Assembly: GCA_910584915.1 (NCBI GenBank)
Contig: CAJUDM010000033.1
Span: 1 to 41,635, forward strand
DNA: 41,635 bases
Origin: an uncultured Lachnospiraceae bacterium
Lineage (GTDB): Bacteria; Bacillota; Clostridia; Lachnospirales; Lachnospiraceae
Direction of reading: 5' to 3'
This document shows positions 1-7,744 of this stretch, piece after piece. The notes beneath the pieces were generated by a model. That model did not search any database. It was not told where the DNA came from and saw nothing but the letters and a program-made list of their open reading frames with translations. Each line of letters begins with the position of its first letter. Within the stretch, counting starts at the first letter, position 1. A program made the translations under genes and the position numbers.

Positions 1-44
1 ATTTTAATTTGCGGCGACTGCGCCGCCGCAAATAGGATTAAAAT
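1..44. repeat. GC-rich palindromic element inside a transposase
   Basis: A 10-bp perfect inverted repeat (ATTTGCGGCG at 7-16, CGCCGCAAAT at 24-33) around a 7-nt loop is extended by an outer 6-bp pair (ATTTTA at 1-6, TAAAAT at 39-44) with a 5-nt bulge at 34-38. It supplies the last codons and stop of the truncated transposase. It may be a small mobile palindrome (REP/MITE-like) or a terminator-type hairpin. It touches the window edge, so it may be longer. Confidence 0.6.
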
Positions 45-762
45 GCTGTCTCACATCCACACCGGTGATTATGCCACATTTTGTATCGACCGTCATTTCC
101 GTAAGATATCCCAGTCCTTTTTTTCTGGTCTGGTGGATATACCCGCATTCCGGATCTGTGCGGCTCTTCAGGCATTCTTTTTCTTTCTCCACATTCTCTG
201 GTTCCTTGTAACCGGGCATGGAAGACAGTTCCTCTTCCAGCTCTTCCAGATATTTTGTGGTAGAACATCCGATTTTTTCTTTTGTCTCATAACGGCTCGC
301 CCATGAGACATTCGCCGGAAGGAATGATCCGTCCGCAACACCGGTTGTACCGGATACAGCTCCTGACCTTATACATTGATATACTATTTCATTGAAAATC
401 TCCCGAAAGATGCCTGAATCTTTAAAGCGTCTCTTTCTGTTTTGGCTAAATACAGAATGGTCAGGAACTTTCTGCATGAGGTCCATATCACAAAACCAGC
501 GGTATGCCAGATTAAGGGAAATTTCTTCTTCCAGCCGTCGTTCGGATTTTATACCATAAAGATAACCGATTAGGAGCATTTTTACCAAGATAACAGGATC
601 AATAGATCTCCGACCAATATTTGAATAATAAGGCGCCGCCTTTTCATATATAAAATCAAAATTTACAGTATTCTTAATCTGCCTCAAAAGATGATCATCA
701 GGGATCATGGAATCCATGTCAAAAATGATCATCTGCATCTGAGTGTCCTGCCTTCCCATCAT
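4..762 (-). pseudogene. IS1182-type transposase, N-terminal part only
   Basis: This encodes the first half of a DDE transposase that would move an IS1182-like insertion sequence. The N-terminal DUF772-like region shows the family features: a PVILVKMLLIGYLYG-type helix, SERRLEEEI, LAYRWFC and HSVFSQNRKR. The catalytic core begins with VADGSF (first Asp), and the sequence runs to the segment MTVDTKCGIITGVDV. About 250 residues are present; the family is usually some 450 or more, and the region carrying the later catalytic residues is missing. After GVDV the reading frame enters the palindrome at 1-44 and stops. The start is ATG at 760-762, with AGGAGG at 773-778; an in-frame TTG at 769-771 is too close to the Shine-Dalgarno sequence. 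It is probably inactive unless the palindrome is a removable insertion. Confidence 0.8.
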
Positions 763-792
763 AAAAATCAACCTCCTGTATTGATATAAATA

Positions 793-798
793 ATTATA
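793..798 (-). promoter_or_regulatory. extended -10 element for the transposase
   Basis: On the minus strand the sequence reads TGGTATAAT, an extended -10 (TGn plus TATAAT), about 30 nt upstream of the transposase start. No good -35 hexamer lies 16-18 nt upstream; a TTGACA exists but about 28 nt away. The surrounding 772-921 interval presumably holds the outer end of the insertion sequence, but I could not identify its terminal inverted repeat. Confidence 0.4.
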
Positions 799-921
799 CC
801 ATACAAGAGGTCTTTTTTCTGCAGTTTGTCAACAGGTCCAATTAATTATAGCCTCTATGTTTTTTTCGGAGCGGGTATCTGTATGTAAGCCTGAACAGCC
901 ATAATTAAAAGAAAAAATGGG

Positions 922-969
922 AAAAAGGAAGCTGCCGCCTCACGATTTTTTAATCGTTAAAGCGACAGC
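922..969 (-). terminator. intrinsic terminator after the HD phosphohydrolase gene
   Basis: On the minus strand a two-part stem (GCTGTCGC with GCGGCAGC, then ACGATT with AATCGT) is followed by a T-rich run. It begins just after the stop of the HD gene and ends the two-gene operon. Confidence 0.7.
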
Positions 970-974
970 CCCTT

Positions 975-2699
975 TTATTCGTCTATACCCTTCAAATATG
1001 CGGAAGGATTTTTCAATTTTGCTTTTCCCTTTAAAACAAACTGTTGTGCCACCTCAAATGCAATTGCTTTGTCAACTTTATCAGTTACATAAATATAACC
1101 TCTCCATTTATTTGAGTTAAAACTGCCCGCCCACTCATCAAGTTTGACAAAATCATTTATCGTCATCAATTCATTATGATCTTTTCCCAAAACAACAGCC
1201 TCTGTTGTCGCACCATAATTAACCAACTTTGGAAATACAACATAAAGATCAAACATATTGAAATTCACATTCATCCCTTTCTTTTTGTGTGCAACAACTA
1301 ATAAATTATAAAACTCTTTCCTTTTATCTAATAATTCTACATATGTCAATTCACTAAATTCGGCAATCAGTTCATCCAATACTGGCTTTGTACTTCTTGT
1401 CATAACTGACGACAATATTTCAATATCCTTTTGCAATTTTTCAATTCCATAATCATTACCTAATTGGCATTGTTCTATAATGCTTTGGCATTGCTGAACC
1501 ACATATTTATTGTCAATATTTTCTTCAATAGATGTAATATTAGATTGAGAAATTTCTAAACATCTTTTAGGTAATTTCCGCAATTTAACCGCTTCTGCTA
1601 AAGCGTTCAAATCTAAATGATCATATTCAGGAAAAGGACTTCCATTTTGTTGTTTAGACAGGGTTAATATCTCAGAATCCGTATAACGTAAGAAATCTGC
1701 AAACGTATTTATGATTTTCAATTCATACAATCCGTATGCATAATCTTTAATCATCGTTTCTGAAATTAAAACCTTTTGATGATAATAGATATAACTAAAC
1801 AACATTATTTTACAAAAAGTCAATTCTTCTATTGCCGTAACTCCGTTAAAATTTATGACCAATCTATCCTCTATTTTTTGAGGATTTGACAAAGATGGTA
1901 TTGAATGGACTTGTATTTTTGTAAATAATCTCTCTATATCATACTGTAATGCCAATCCTGCTGTCAAACTGTCACGTCGTATGTAATCAAGTTTATCGGC
2001 ATCAAATGGACCATTTATAATTGATGTCTGATAACTTAATATTTTATTATTTTTCTCGATATTAGCTCCAATAATCATACAACCAACATCTTGAAATAAC
2101 GTACCCTTTACCTTTCCCTTATGCGGATAACTCACATGTGAAAAGAAAAACTCTTGAAATGTTAATGTATTTACAATAATGAAAGACAACATTTCATGTG
2201 GTTTAGGTTTACGAGATAATATCTTATTAAATTTATTTCTCAAAGCCACGAAATCTTCTAATTCACCATATATACTCTCTGACAAATGAGAATAAAAACA
2301 ATGACCTATATCATGAACGATTGCTGCTAATATAATACAATTTTTATTTTCTTCATCTATTTTAAATCCAGATGAATTTGCATTTACCCGTTCACACATT
2401 CTTTTGGCAGCTGCTGCAACACCAAGTGAATGTTCAAATCTTGAGTGTCTCGCCGCCGGATATGTTAACATTGCCAAACCAACTTGATGAACATCACGCA
2501 AGCGTTGCATAAGTGGTGAATCTATCAACTGCATTTCCCATTCAGAATATTCTATTGATCCCCATACTGAATCATGTATTGTCTTACTTTCAATATCACC
2601 AGGTATATATCCATCCAATTTTTCTTCAACAAACTGTTCTACATCCGTCTCAATTTTTTTATATTCTTGCGTGTCTTTTAGCACCTTCACCAAATTCAT
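975..2699 (-). CDS. HD-domain phosphohydrolase (SAMHD1/YwfO-like)
   Basis: A 574-residue predicted metal-dependent phosphohydrolase of the HD superfamily. The metal-binding set is visible: RFEH (His about residue 90), HDIGH (His-Asp about 129-130) and a later Asp in FDADKLDYIRRDS. That arrangement is characteristic of SAMHD1 and of bacterial YwfO/EF1143-type proteins, some of which are dNTP triphosphohydrolases. The substrate here is inferred, not shown. The start is ATG at 2697-2699, with AGGGG 9 nt upstream; an in-frame TTG at 2703-2705 is rejected on spacing. It follows the partner gene by 14 nt, so the two are almost certainly co-transcribed. Composition is clearly more AT-rich than the ribosomal genes next door, which suggests acquisition. 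Possible roles are nucleotide-pool control, phage defence or a regulatory hydrolase. Confidence 0.85.
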   Translation of the reverse strand: MNLVKVLKDTQEYKKIETDVEQFVEEKLDGYIPGDIESKTIHDSVWGSIEYSEWEMQLIDSPLMQRLRDVHQVGLAMLTYPAARHSRFEHSLGVAAAAKRMCERVNANSSGFKIDEENKNCIILAAIVHDIGHCFYSHLSESIYGELEDFVALRNKFNKILSRKPKPHEMLSFIIVNTLTFQEFFFSHVSYPHKGKVKGTLFQDVGCMIIGANIEKNNKILSYQTSIINGPFDADKLDYIRRDSLTAGLALQYDIERLFTKIQVHSIPSLSNPQKIEDRLVINFNGVTAIEELTFCKIMLFSYIYYHQKVLISETMIKDYAYGLYELKIINTFADFLRYTDSEILTLSKQQNGSPFPEYDHLDLNALAEAVKLRKLPKRCLEISQSNITSIEENIDNKYVVQQCQSIIEQCQLGNDYGIEKLQKDIEILSSVMTRSTKPVLDELIAEFSELTYVELLDKRKEFYNLLVVAHKKKGMNVNFNMFDLYVVFPKLVNYGATTEAVVLGKDHNELMTINDFVKLDEWAGSFNSNKWRGYIYVTDKVDKAIAFEVAQQFVLKGKAKLKNPSAYLKGIDE

Positions 2700-2713
2700 T
2701 TGCAATATCCCCT

Positions 2714-3097
2714 TTAAAAAACTTGTGCTAACTCATTAAGCACTGTAACAATTCTTTGATCACATGACTCTAAAATTGTATTTGCTTCTTCAGGAGTCAA
2801 ATATATCACTATTTTCTCATATGTTGGATTCAGTTTCCCTATAATTCCAAATGTTTGTAAACTATTCAATCCCTCTGAAATATCCGATGAAGCCACACTA
2901 TTATCAATTCCTGTCCGAAATTCAATATCATCAAATAAATATAAATCTTTTTCTGATACTTTTTCCTTAAAACAGAAAATATTATATGTTATGGCAGATA
3001 AATCAACAATCACTTTGCCTTGCTTAGCTAAAATTGCACATAAATACTTTACGAAACTATATGCGCTGACCAATGGTTTCCCACAAACCGTTCTCAT
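2714..3097 (-). CDS. unrecognised 127-residue partner of the HD protein
   Basis: I do not recognise this family with confidence. The protein is small and soluble, with no signal peptide or membrane segment. Its pattern is an N-terminal helix (SAYSFVKYLCAILAKQGK), then a beta/alpha part ending in LTPEEANTIL and a C-terminal helix. The layout loosely resembles YwgA/Panacea-like small winged-helix proteins, and in Bacillus a ywgA gene lies beside the HD gene ywfO, but I see no decisive motif. It starts at ATG 3095-3097 with AGGAG at 3106-3110. It is the first gene of an operon with the HD hydrolase and shares its AT-rich composition. A regulatory or antitoxin-like subunit would fit the context; that is inference. 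Confidence 0.7.
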   Translation of the reverse strand: MRTVCGKPLVSAYSFVKYLCAILAKQGKVIVDLSAITYNIFCFKEKVSEKDLYLFDDIEFRTGIDNSVASSDISEGLNSLQTFGIIGKLNPTYEKIVIYLTPEEANTILESCDQRIVTVLNELAQVF

Positions 3098-3135
3098 ATC
3101 CTATTCTCCTATTTGTCTCAAAATATAAACTAATT

Positions 3136-3163
3136 ATTATATCACATTCATGATAAATGTCAA
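3136..3163 (-). promoter_or_regulatory. promoter of the HD operon
   Basis: TTGACA (3158-3163) and TATAAT (3136-3141) are both perfect consensus with a 16-nt spacer, and TGA before the -10 makes it an extended -10. The -35 region overlaps one of two identical palindromic repeats, so repression by a dimeric DNA-binding protein is plausible. Confidence 0.85.
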
Positions 3164-3227
3164 GTCTTGACTTTTACTCTTTAATTAAACATATCATCTT
3201 TTTTTCATCTAAAAAAGTCTTGACTTT
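3162..3227. repeat. pair of 13-bp palindromic operator-like repeats
   Basis: AAGTCTTGACTTT occurs exactly twice, at 3162-3174 and 3215-3227, with starts 53 bp apart. Each copy contains the dyad AAGTC-TT-GACTT. The first overlaps the -35 of the HD-operon promoter, so two bound dimers about five helical turns apart could close it. Confidence 0.6.
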
Positions 3228-3385
3228 CTATTCATTTTATGCATATGCTCCCCAAATACCACAAAAATATGCTTTTTTTGCAAAAAATAAATGAGGCGGG
3301 ACGACCTATAACTGTCTTCTTGATTCCTCATTAACTTATTGGCACCGTTTTGGCACCATATGTAATCTTTTAACAACATATAATT

Positions 3386-3421
3386 TTCAAAAAGGGGCTT
3401 CCCGATTTCTCAGAAAGCCCC
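3386..3421 (-). terminator. intrinsic terminator of tuf
   Basis: GGGGCTT (3394-3400) pairs with AAGCCCC (3415-3421). On the minus strand the stem is followed by TTTTTGAAAA. It lies 23 nt beyond the tuf stop codon. Confidence 0.9.
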
Positions 3422-3443
3422 ATAAAATCTAGCTTTTTACTGA

Positions 3444-4631
3444 TTACTCAATGATAGTAGCAACCCTACCAGAACCTACAGTACGTCCACCCTCACGAAT
3501 AGCAAACGTAAGACCCTGCTCCATAGCGATCGGATGAATCAGTTCGATTGTCATCTCGATGTTATCGCCAGGCATGCACATCTCTACACCTGCAGGCAGA
3601 TTGATAACGCCTGTTACGTCAGTTGTTCTGAAATAGAACTGAGGTCTGTAGTTGTTGAAGAAAGGAGTGTGGCGGCCACCCTCGTCTTTCGTCAGAACGT
3701 AAACCTGAGCCGTAAATTTCTTATGGCATGTCACGGAACCGGGTTTAGCAAGAACCTGTCCTCTCTCGATCTCTGTTCTGTTGATACCGCGAAGCAGAGC
3801 GCCGATGTTATCACCTGCCTGAGCCTCGTCAAGCATCTTACGGAACATCTCGATACCGGTTACAACAGTTTTCTTTGTCTCTTCCTTGATACCAACGATC
3901 TCAACATCCTCATTCAGATGCAGAGTACCTCTCTCCACTCTTCCTGTAGCAACCGTACCACGACCTGTGATCGTGAATACGTCCTCGACAGGCATCAGGA
4001 ACGGCTTATCTGTATCACGCTGAGGATCAGGAATATAGGAGTCAACTGTCTCCATCAGTTCCATGATCTTGTCGCCCCACTCGCCGTTGGGATCTTCCAG
4101 AGCTTTCAGAGCGGAACCCTTGATGATCGGGCAATCGTTGAAGCCGTACTCTTCAAGCTGCTCTGTCACTTCCATTTCAACCAGCTCGATCAGCTCTTCG
4201 TCGTCAACCATATCGCACTTGTTCAGGAATACTACGATATAAGGCACGCCTACCTGACGGGACAGAAGGATGTGCTCCTTTGTCTGAGCCATAACACCAT
4301 CCGTAGCTGCAACTACAAGGATAGCGCCGTCCATCTGAGCAGCACCGGTGATCATGTTCTTTACATAGTCAGCATGGCCCGGGCAGTCAACGTGTGCGTA
4401 ATGTCTCTTCTCTGTCTGGTACTCTACGTGTGCGGTGGAGATAGTGATACCACGCTCTCTCTCTTCAGGTGCCTTATCGATGTTCTCGAAATCTACCTTC
4501 TCATTACCGGATACTCTCTCAGCCAGCACCTTTGTGATCGCTGCTGTCAGAGTTGTTTTACCATGGTCAACGTGACCGATGGTACCAATGTTACAATGCG
4601 GTTTAGTTCTGTCAAATTTAGCTTTAGCCAT
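3444..4631 (-). CDS. tuf: elongation factor Tu
   Basis: EF-Tu delivers aminoacyl-tRNA to the ribosomal A site as a GTP complex. The 395-residue length is normal. Visible motifs are the P-loop GHVDHGKTT (about residues 19-27), the switch region RGITI, DCPGHADY (G3) and NKCDMVDD (G4, specifying guanine). The C-terminal beta-barrel domains end in REGGRTVGSGRV. ATG is preceded by AGGAGG. It is the last gene of the str cluster but has its own promoter and terminator, so it can be expressed apart from fusA. Confidence 0.98.
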   Translation of the reverse strand: MAKAKFDRTKPHCNIGTIGHVDHGKTTLTAAITKVLAERVSGNEKVDFENIDKAPEERERGITISTAHVEYQTEKRHYAHVDCPGHADYVKNMITGAAQMDGAILVVAATDGVMAQTKEHILLSRQVGVPYIVVFLNKCDMVDDEELIELVEMEVTEQLEEYGFNDCPIIKGSALKALEDPNGEWGDKIMELMETVDSYIPDPQRDTDKPFLMPVEDVFTITGRGTVATGRVERGTLHLNEDVEIVGIKEETKKTVVTGIEMFRKMLDEAQAGDNIGALLRGINRTEIERGQVLAKPGSVTCHKKFTAQVYVLTKDEGGRHTPFFNNYRPQFYFRTTDVTGVINLPAGVEMCMPGDNIEMTIELIHPIAMEQGLTFAIREGGRTVGSGRVATIIE

Positions 4632-4691
4632 TTTCTAAAGTCCTCCTTATTTTTGTTACCTTGTTCCAAAATTTTCAATCAGCTATCTCTG

Positions 4692-4719
4692 ATTATATCA
4701 AAACTATTGATATTTTCAA
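4692..4719 (-). promoter_or_regulatory. tuf promoter
   Basis: TTGAAA (4714-4719), a 16-nt spacer and TATAAT (4692-4697), with an extended TGA before the -10. It lies about 60 nt upstream of the tuf start. No convincing fusA terminator was seen in 4720-4839, so read-through from fusA may add to it. Confidence 0.8.
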
Positions 4720-4839
4720 GAGTTTTTCTAATTATTTTATTACAGTCCAGCCTTTGAACCTCCCTGGAATCCTGCCGTTAAAAATCTGCTTTCGGCAAAA
4801 GACAAAATCCCCTGTCCGGTCCTGAACTTTTATCAGCTG

Positions 4840-6957
4840 CTACTTCGTTTTCGTCGCGAGCACTTTCTCCTGCACGCTCTTTGGCACCTGCTCATACTTC
4901 TCAAAGAACATGGAATAGTTGCCTCGTCCCTGCGTCTTGCTTCGCAGATCTGTGGAGTAGCCGAACATCTCGGCAAGCGGCACATAGCCGCGCACGATCT
5001 TGCCGCCGCCCAGGTCATCCATGCCTTCGATCCGTCCGCGGCGGGAGTTGATATCGCCGATGACATCGCCCATATACTCCTCAGGCATCGTCACTTCCAC
5101 TTTCATGATAGGCTCAAGCAATACAGCGTTACCTTTCTTCATAGCTTCCTTAAATGCCATGGAACCGGCAATGTGGAATGCCATCTCGGAAGAGTCCACC
5201 TCATGGTAAGAGCCGTCGTATACGTTGGCGCTCACACCCAGTACAGGGAAGCCGCCCAGAATACCTGCCCTCGCCGCCTCCTCGATACCTTCGCCGACTG
5301 CGGGGATATATTCCTTCGGTATCGCACCGCCGACAACGCTGGATTCAAACTTGAAGGTCTCCTCGCCGTTCGGGTCCATGGGCTCGAATTTCACTTTACA
5401 GTGTCCATACTGGCCGCGGCCGCCAGACTGTTTCGCATACTTGTATTCCTGATCCACAGGTTTTGTGAATGTCTCCTTATAGGCAACCTGAGGTGCGCCG
5501 ACATTAGCCTCCACCTTAAATTCACGCAGCAGGCGGTCAACGATGATCTCCAGATGGAGCTCACCCATACCTGCGATGATGGTCTGGCCTGTCTCAGGAT
5601 CTGTGTGCGCGCGGAAAGTGGGATCTTCCTCCGCCAGCTTCGCAAGCGCTTCACCCATCTTGCCCTGGCCTGCCTTTGTCTTCGGCTCGATAGCCAGTTC
5701 GATAACGGGTTCGGGGAATTCCATGGATTCCAGGATAACCGGATGCTGTTCATCACAGATAGTATCGCCCGTTGTCGTCAGTTTAAACCCGACTGCCGCG
5801 GCAATATCACCGGAGTACACCTTATCCAGCTCCGCCCGCTTGTTCGCGTGCATCTGCAGGATACGTCCCACACGTTCCTTTTTATCTTTTGTGGCATTCA
5901 GAATATAGGACCCGGAATTCAGCGTACCGGAATATACTCTGAAGAATGCCAGTTTTCCTACGAAAGGATCTGTCATGATCTTGAACGCGAGCGCAGAGAA
6001 CGGCTCATCATCGGATGCATGTCTCTCGATCTCATTGCCCTCCATATCGACGCCCTTGATTGCAGGGATATCTGTGGGAGCCGGCATATACTCGATCACC
6101 GCATCGATCAGCTTCTGCACGCCCTTGTTTCTGTAGGCGGAACCGCAGCATACCGGAATCGCCCTGCAGTCACAGGTAGCTTTTCTCAGCGCCGCTTTCA
6201 TCTGTTCCACGGAAGGCTCTTCCCCTTCCAGATACATCATCATCAGGTCGTCGTCCAGCTCACTTATCTTTTCTATGAGTTCGGAGCGGTACAGTTCTGC
6301 GTCCTCCTGCATATCGCCGAGATCATCAGTCACTGTGATATCGTCGCCCTTATCATCGTTGTAGATATACGCCTTCATCTCAAACAGATCGATGATGCCT
6401 TTAAATTCATCTTCCTTGCCGATCGGCAGCTGCAGACAGATCGCATTTTTTCCAAGTCTGGTCCGAATCTGCTCCACGGCTCCATAGAAGTCTGCTCCCA
6501 GGATGTCCATCTTGTTGATGAATGCCATTCTGGGTACGTTGTAGGTGTCAGCCTGGCGCCATACGTTTTCAGACTGAGGTTCCACGCCGCCTTTTGCACA
6601 GAATACGCCGACAGCGCCATCCAGTACACGCAGGGAACGCTCAACCTCAACTGTAAAGTCAACGTGGCCCGGTGTATCAATGATATTGATACGATGCTCT
6701 AATGCACCCGGTTTAACCTTTGTAAACTCTTCCAGTGTCCAGTGGCATGTTGTAGCGGCTGACGTGATTGTGATACCTCTCTCCTGTTCCTGCTCCATCC
6801 AGTCCATCGTTGCAGTACCTTCATGAGTATCACCGATCTTATAGTTTACACCAGTATAGTATAAGATACGCTCTGTCAGCGTAGTCTTACCCGCATCGAT
6901 ATGCGCCATGATACCGATATTCCTGGTTCTCTCTAACGGATATTCTCTTCCAGCCAA
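4840..6957 (-). CDS. fusA: elongation factor G (TTG start)
   Basis: EF-G is the GTPase that drives ribosomal translocation and, with RRF, recycling. The 705-residue protein shows the P-loop GIMAHIDAGKTT, RGITITSAA, DTPGHVDF and NKMD, followed by domains II-V ending with the conserved RRGRIEGM and AEMFGYSTDLRS segments. The start codon is TTG at 6955-6957: it directly precedes the conserved AGREYPLERTRNIGIMAH, and AGGAGG (6966-6971) stands 8 nt upstream; there is no nearby ATG. It follows rpsG by 32 nt and is co-transcribed with rpsL-rpsG. Confidence 0.97.
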   Translation of the reverse strand: MAGREYPLERTRNIGIMAHIDAGKTTLTERILYYTGVNYKIGDTHEGTATMDWMEQEQERGITITSAATTCHWTLEEFTKVKPGALEHRINIIDTPGHVDFTVEVERSLRVLDGAVGVFCAKGGVEPQSENVWRQADTYNVPRMAFINKMDILGADFYGAVEQIRTRLGKNAICLQLPIGKEDEFKGIIDLFEMKAYIYNDDKGDDITVTDDLGDMQEDAELYRSELIEKISELDDDLMMMYLEGEEPSVEQMKAALRKATCDCRAIPVCCGSAYRNKGVQKLIDAVIEYMPAPTDIPAIKGVDMEGNEIERHASDDEPFSALAFKIMTDPFVGKLAFFRVYSGTLNSGSYILNATKDKKERVGRILQMHANKRAELDKVYSGDIAAAVGFKLTTTGDTICDEQHPVILESMEFPEPVIELAIEPKTKAGQGKMGEALAKLAEEDPTFRAHTDPETGQTIIAGMGELHLEIIVDRLLREFKVEANVGAPQVAYKETFTKPVDQEYKYAKQSGGRGQYGHCKVKFEPMDPNGEETFKFESSVVGGAIPKEYIPAVGEGIEEAARAGILGGFPVLGVSANVYDGSYHEVDSSEMAFHIAGSMAFKEAMKKGNAVLLEPIMKVEVTMPEEYMGDVIGDINSRRGRIEGMDDLGGGKIVRGYVPLAEMFGYSTDLRSKTQGRGNYSMFFEKYEQVPKSVQEKVLATKTK

Positions 6958-6989
6958 AGTTTCTTCCTCCTAAAATCCAAATGACAGCC

Positions 6990-7460
6990 CTAGAAACGGT
7001 AATGCGCAAACGCCTTGTTTGCCTCTGCCATCTTGTGCATTTCCTCTTTTCTCTTTACAGATGCGCCCGTATTGTTTGCCGCATCCATAATCTCATTCGC
7101 AAGCCTCTCCTGCATGGTCTTCTCGCCTCTCTTGCGGGAGAAGTTTGTCAGCCAGCGCAGGCCTAACGCCTGACGTCTGTCGGGCCTTACTTCGATAGGC
7201 ACCTGATAGGTGGCGCCGCCGATACGTCTCGCCTTTACTTCCAGAAGGGGCATGATATTGTTCATTGCCTCCTCAAAAACTTCTACTGCCGGTTTCCCGG
7301 TCTTTTCCTCTACTCTGGCAAATGCGCCGTATACGATCTTCTGGGCAACACCGCGCTTACCGTCTAACATGATGTTGTTGATCAGCTTGGTCACTACCTT
7401 GTTATCGTACAAAGGATCTGCCAGTACATCTCTTTTTTGGATATGTCCTTTACGTGGCAC
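6990..7460 (-). CDS. rpsG: 30S ribosomal protein S7 (GTG start)
   Basis: S7 is a primary 16S rRNA-binding protein that nucleates the head of the small subunit. The 156-residue length is typical. The sequence opens with PRKGHIQKRDVLADPLY and contains the family segments MLDGKRGVAQKIVYGAF, ARRIGGATYQVPIEVRPDRR and KRKEEMHKMAEANKAFAHYRF. The start codon is GTG at 7458-7460, with an SD (GGAGGG) about 7 nt upstream. The 347-nt gap from rpsL is unusually long for an str operon and holds repeats and hairpins. Confidence 0.97.
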   Translation of the reverse strand: MPRKGHIQKRDVLADPLYDNKVVTKLINNIMLDGKRGVAQKIVYGAFARVEEKTGKPAVEVFEEAMNNIMPLLEVKARRIGGATYQVPIEVRPDRRQALGLRWLTNFSRKRGEKTMQERLANEIMDAANNTGASVKRKEEMHKMAEANKAFAHYRF

Positions 7461-7643
7461 GTCTCTTCCCTCCTTAATTATTGATGGCTGCTTCTTCCCC
7501 GGACAGCTGCAGTGCCGGGATCAGGCCGGACGGCCATCCTTCAGCCTGTCTGTCCGCTCTCCTTATGGAAGCGCCACTGATTAAATCACAGGTACTCACA
7601 ATGTGCAGTCATACTGCTGACTAATGTGTTGTGCAGTCTATCT

Positions 7644-7649
7644 ATTATA
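7644..7649 (-). promoter_or_regulatory. possible internal -10 upstream of rpsG
   Basis: A perfect TATAAT on the minus strand. The best -35 is a poor TTCGGA 16 nt upstream that sits within a hairpin. It could be a weak internal promoter for rpsG-fusA, or chance. Confidence 0.25.
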
Positions 7650-7663
7650 GTATCGCTTCCTCT

Positions 7664-7679
7664 GATCCGAAGCCGGATC
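7664..7679 (-). other. RNA hairpin in the rpsL-rpsG spacer
   Basis: GATCCG pairs perfectly with CGGATC around a 4-nt loop (GCTT on the transcribed strand). No T tract follows, so it is not a terminator. It may be a protein-binding or processing element. Confidence 0.4.
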
Positions 7680-7744
7680 ACACGCGCGATACTCTGATAC
7701 AGAATTCCAACACTATACTTAGTTTCTTCGTGGTCCCATACTTA

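Larger units (their letters stand above)
3098..3385. other. gene-free AT-rich spacer between tuf and the HD operon
   Basis: Besides the promoter and repeats, this spacer carries a tandem TTGGCACC (3339-3346 and 3350-3357, starts 11 bp apart). On the minus strand the frame beginning WCQNGANK is open for about 49 codons but has no start codon or SD. It may be the worn 3' end of an integrase-like gene or an att-like junction. No complete gene is visible. Confidence 0.35.

Noticed and set aside
838..842. Terminal inverted repeat of the IS1182-like element near TTGACAAACTGCAG
   Set aside because: The other end is absent from the window, so no inverted pair can be shown.
3534..4757. 407-codon plus-strand open frame opposite tuf
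   Set aside because: Antisense of the highly conserved EF-Tu gene; no ribosome-binding site or recognisable protein.
4720..4839. fusA terminator
   Set aside because: Only a weak TGCCG/CGGCA pairing without a proper T tract was found.
5173..6702. 509-codon plus-strand open frame opposite fusA
   Set aside because: It is the antisense shadow of EF-G, has no SD and its translation is Cys/His-rich and unlike any family.
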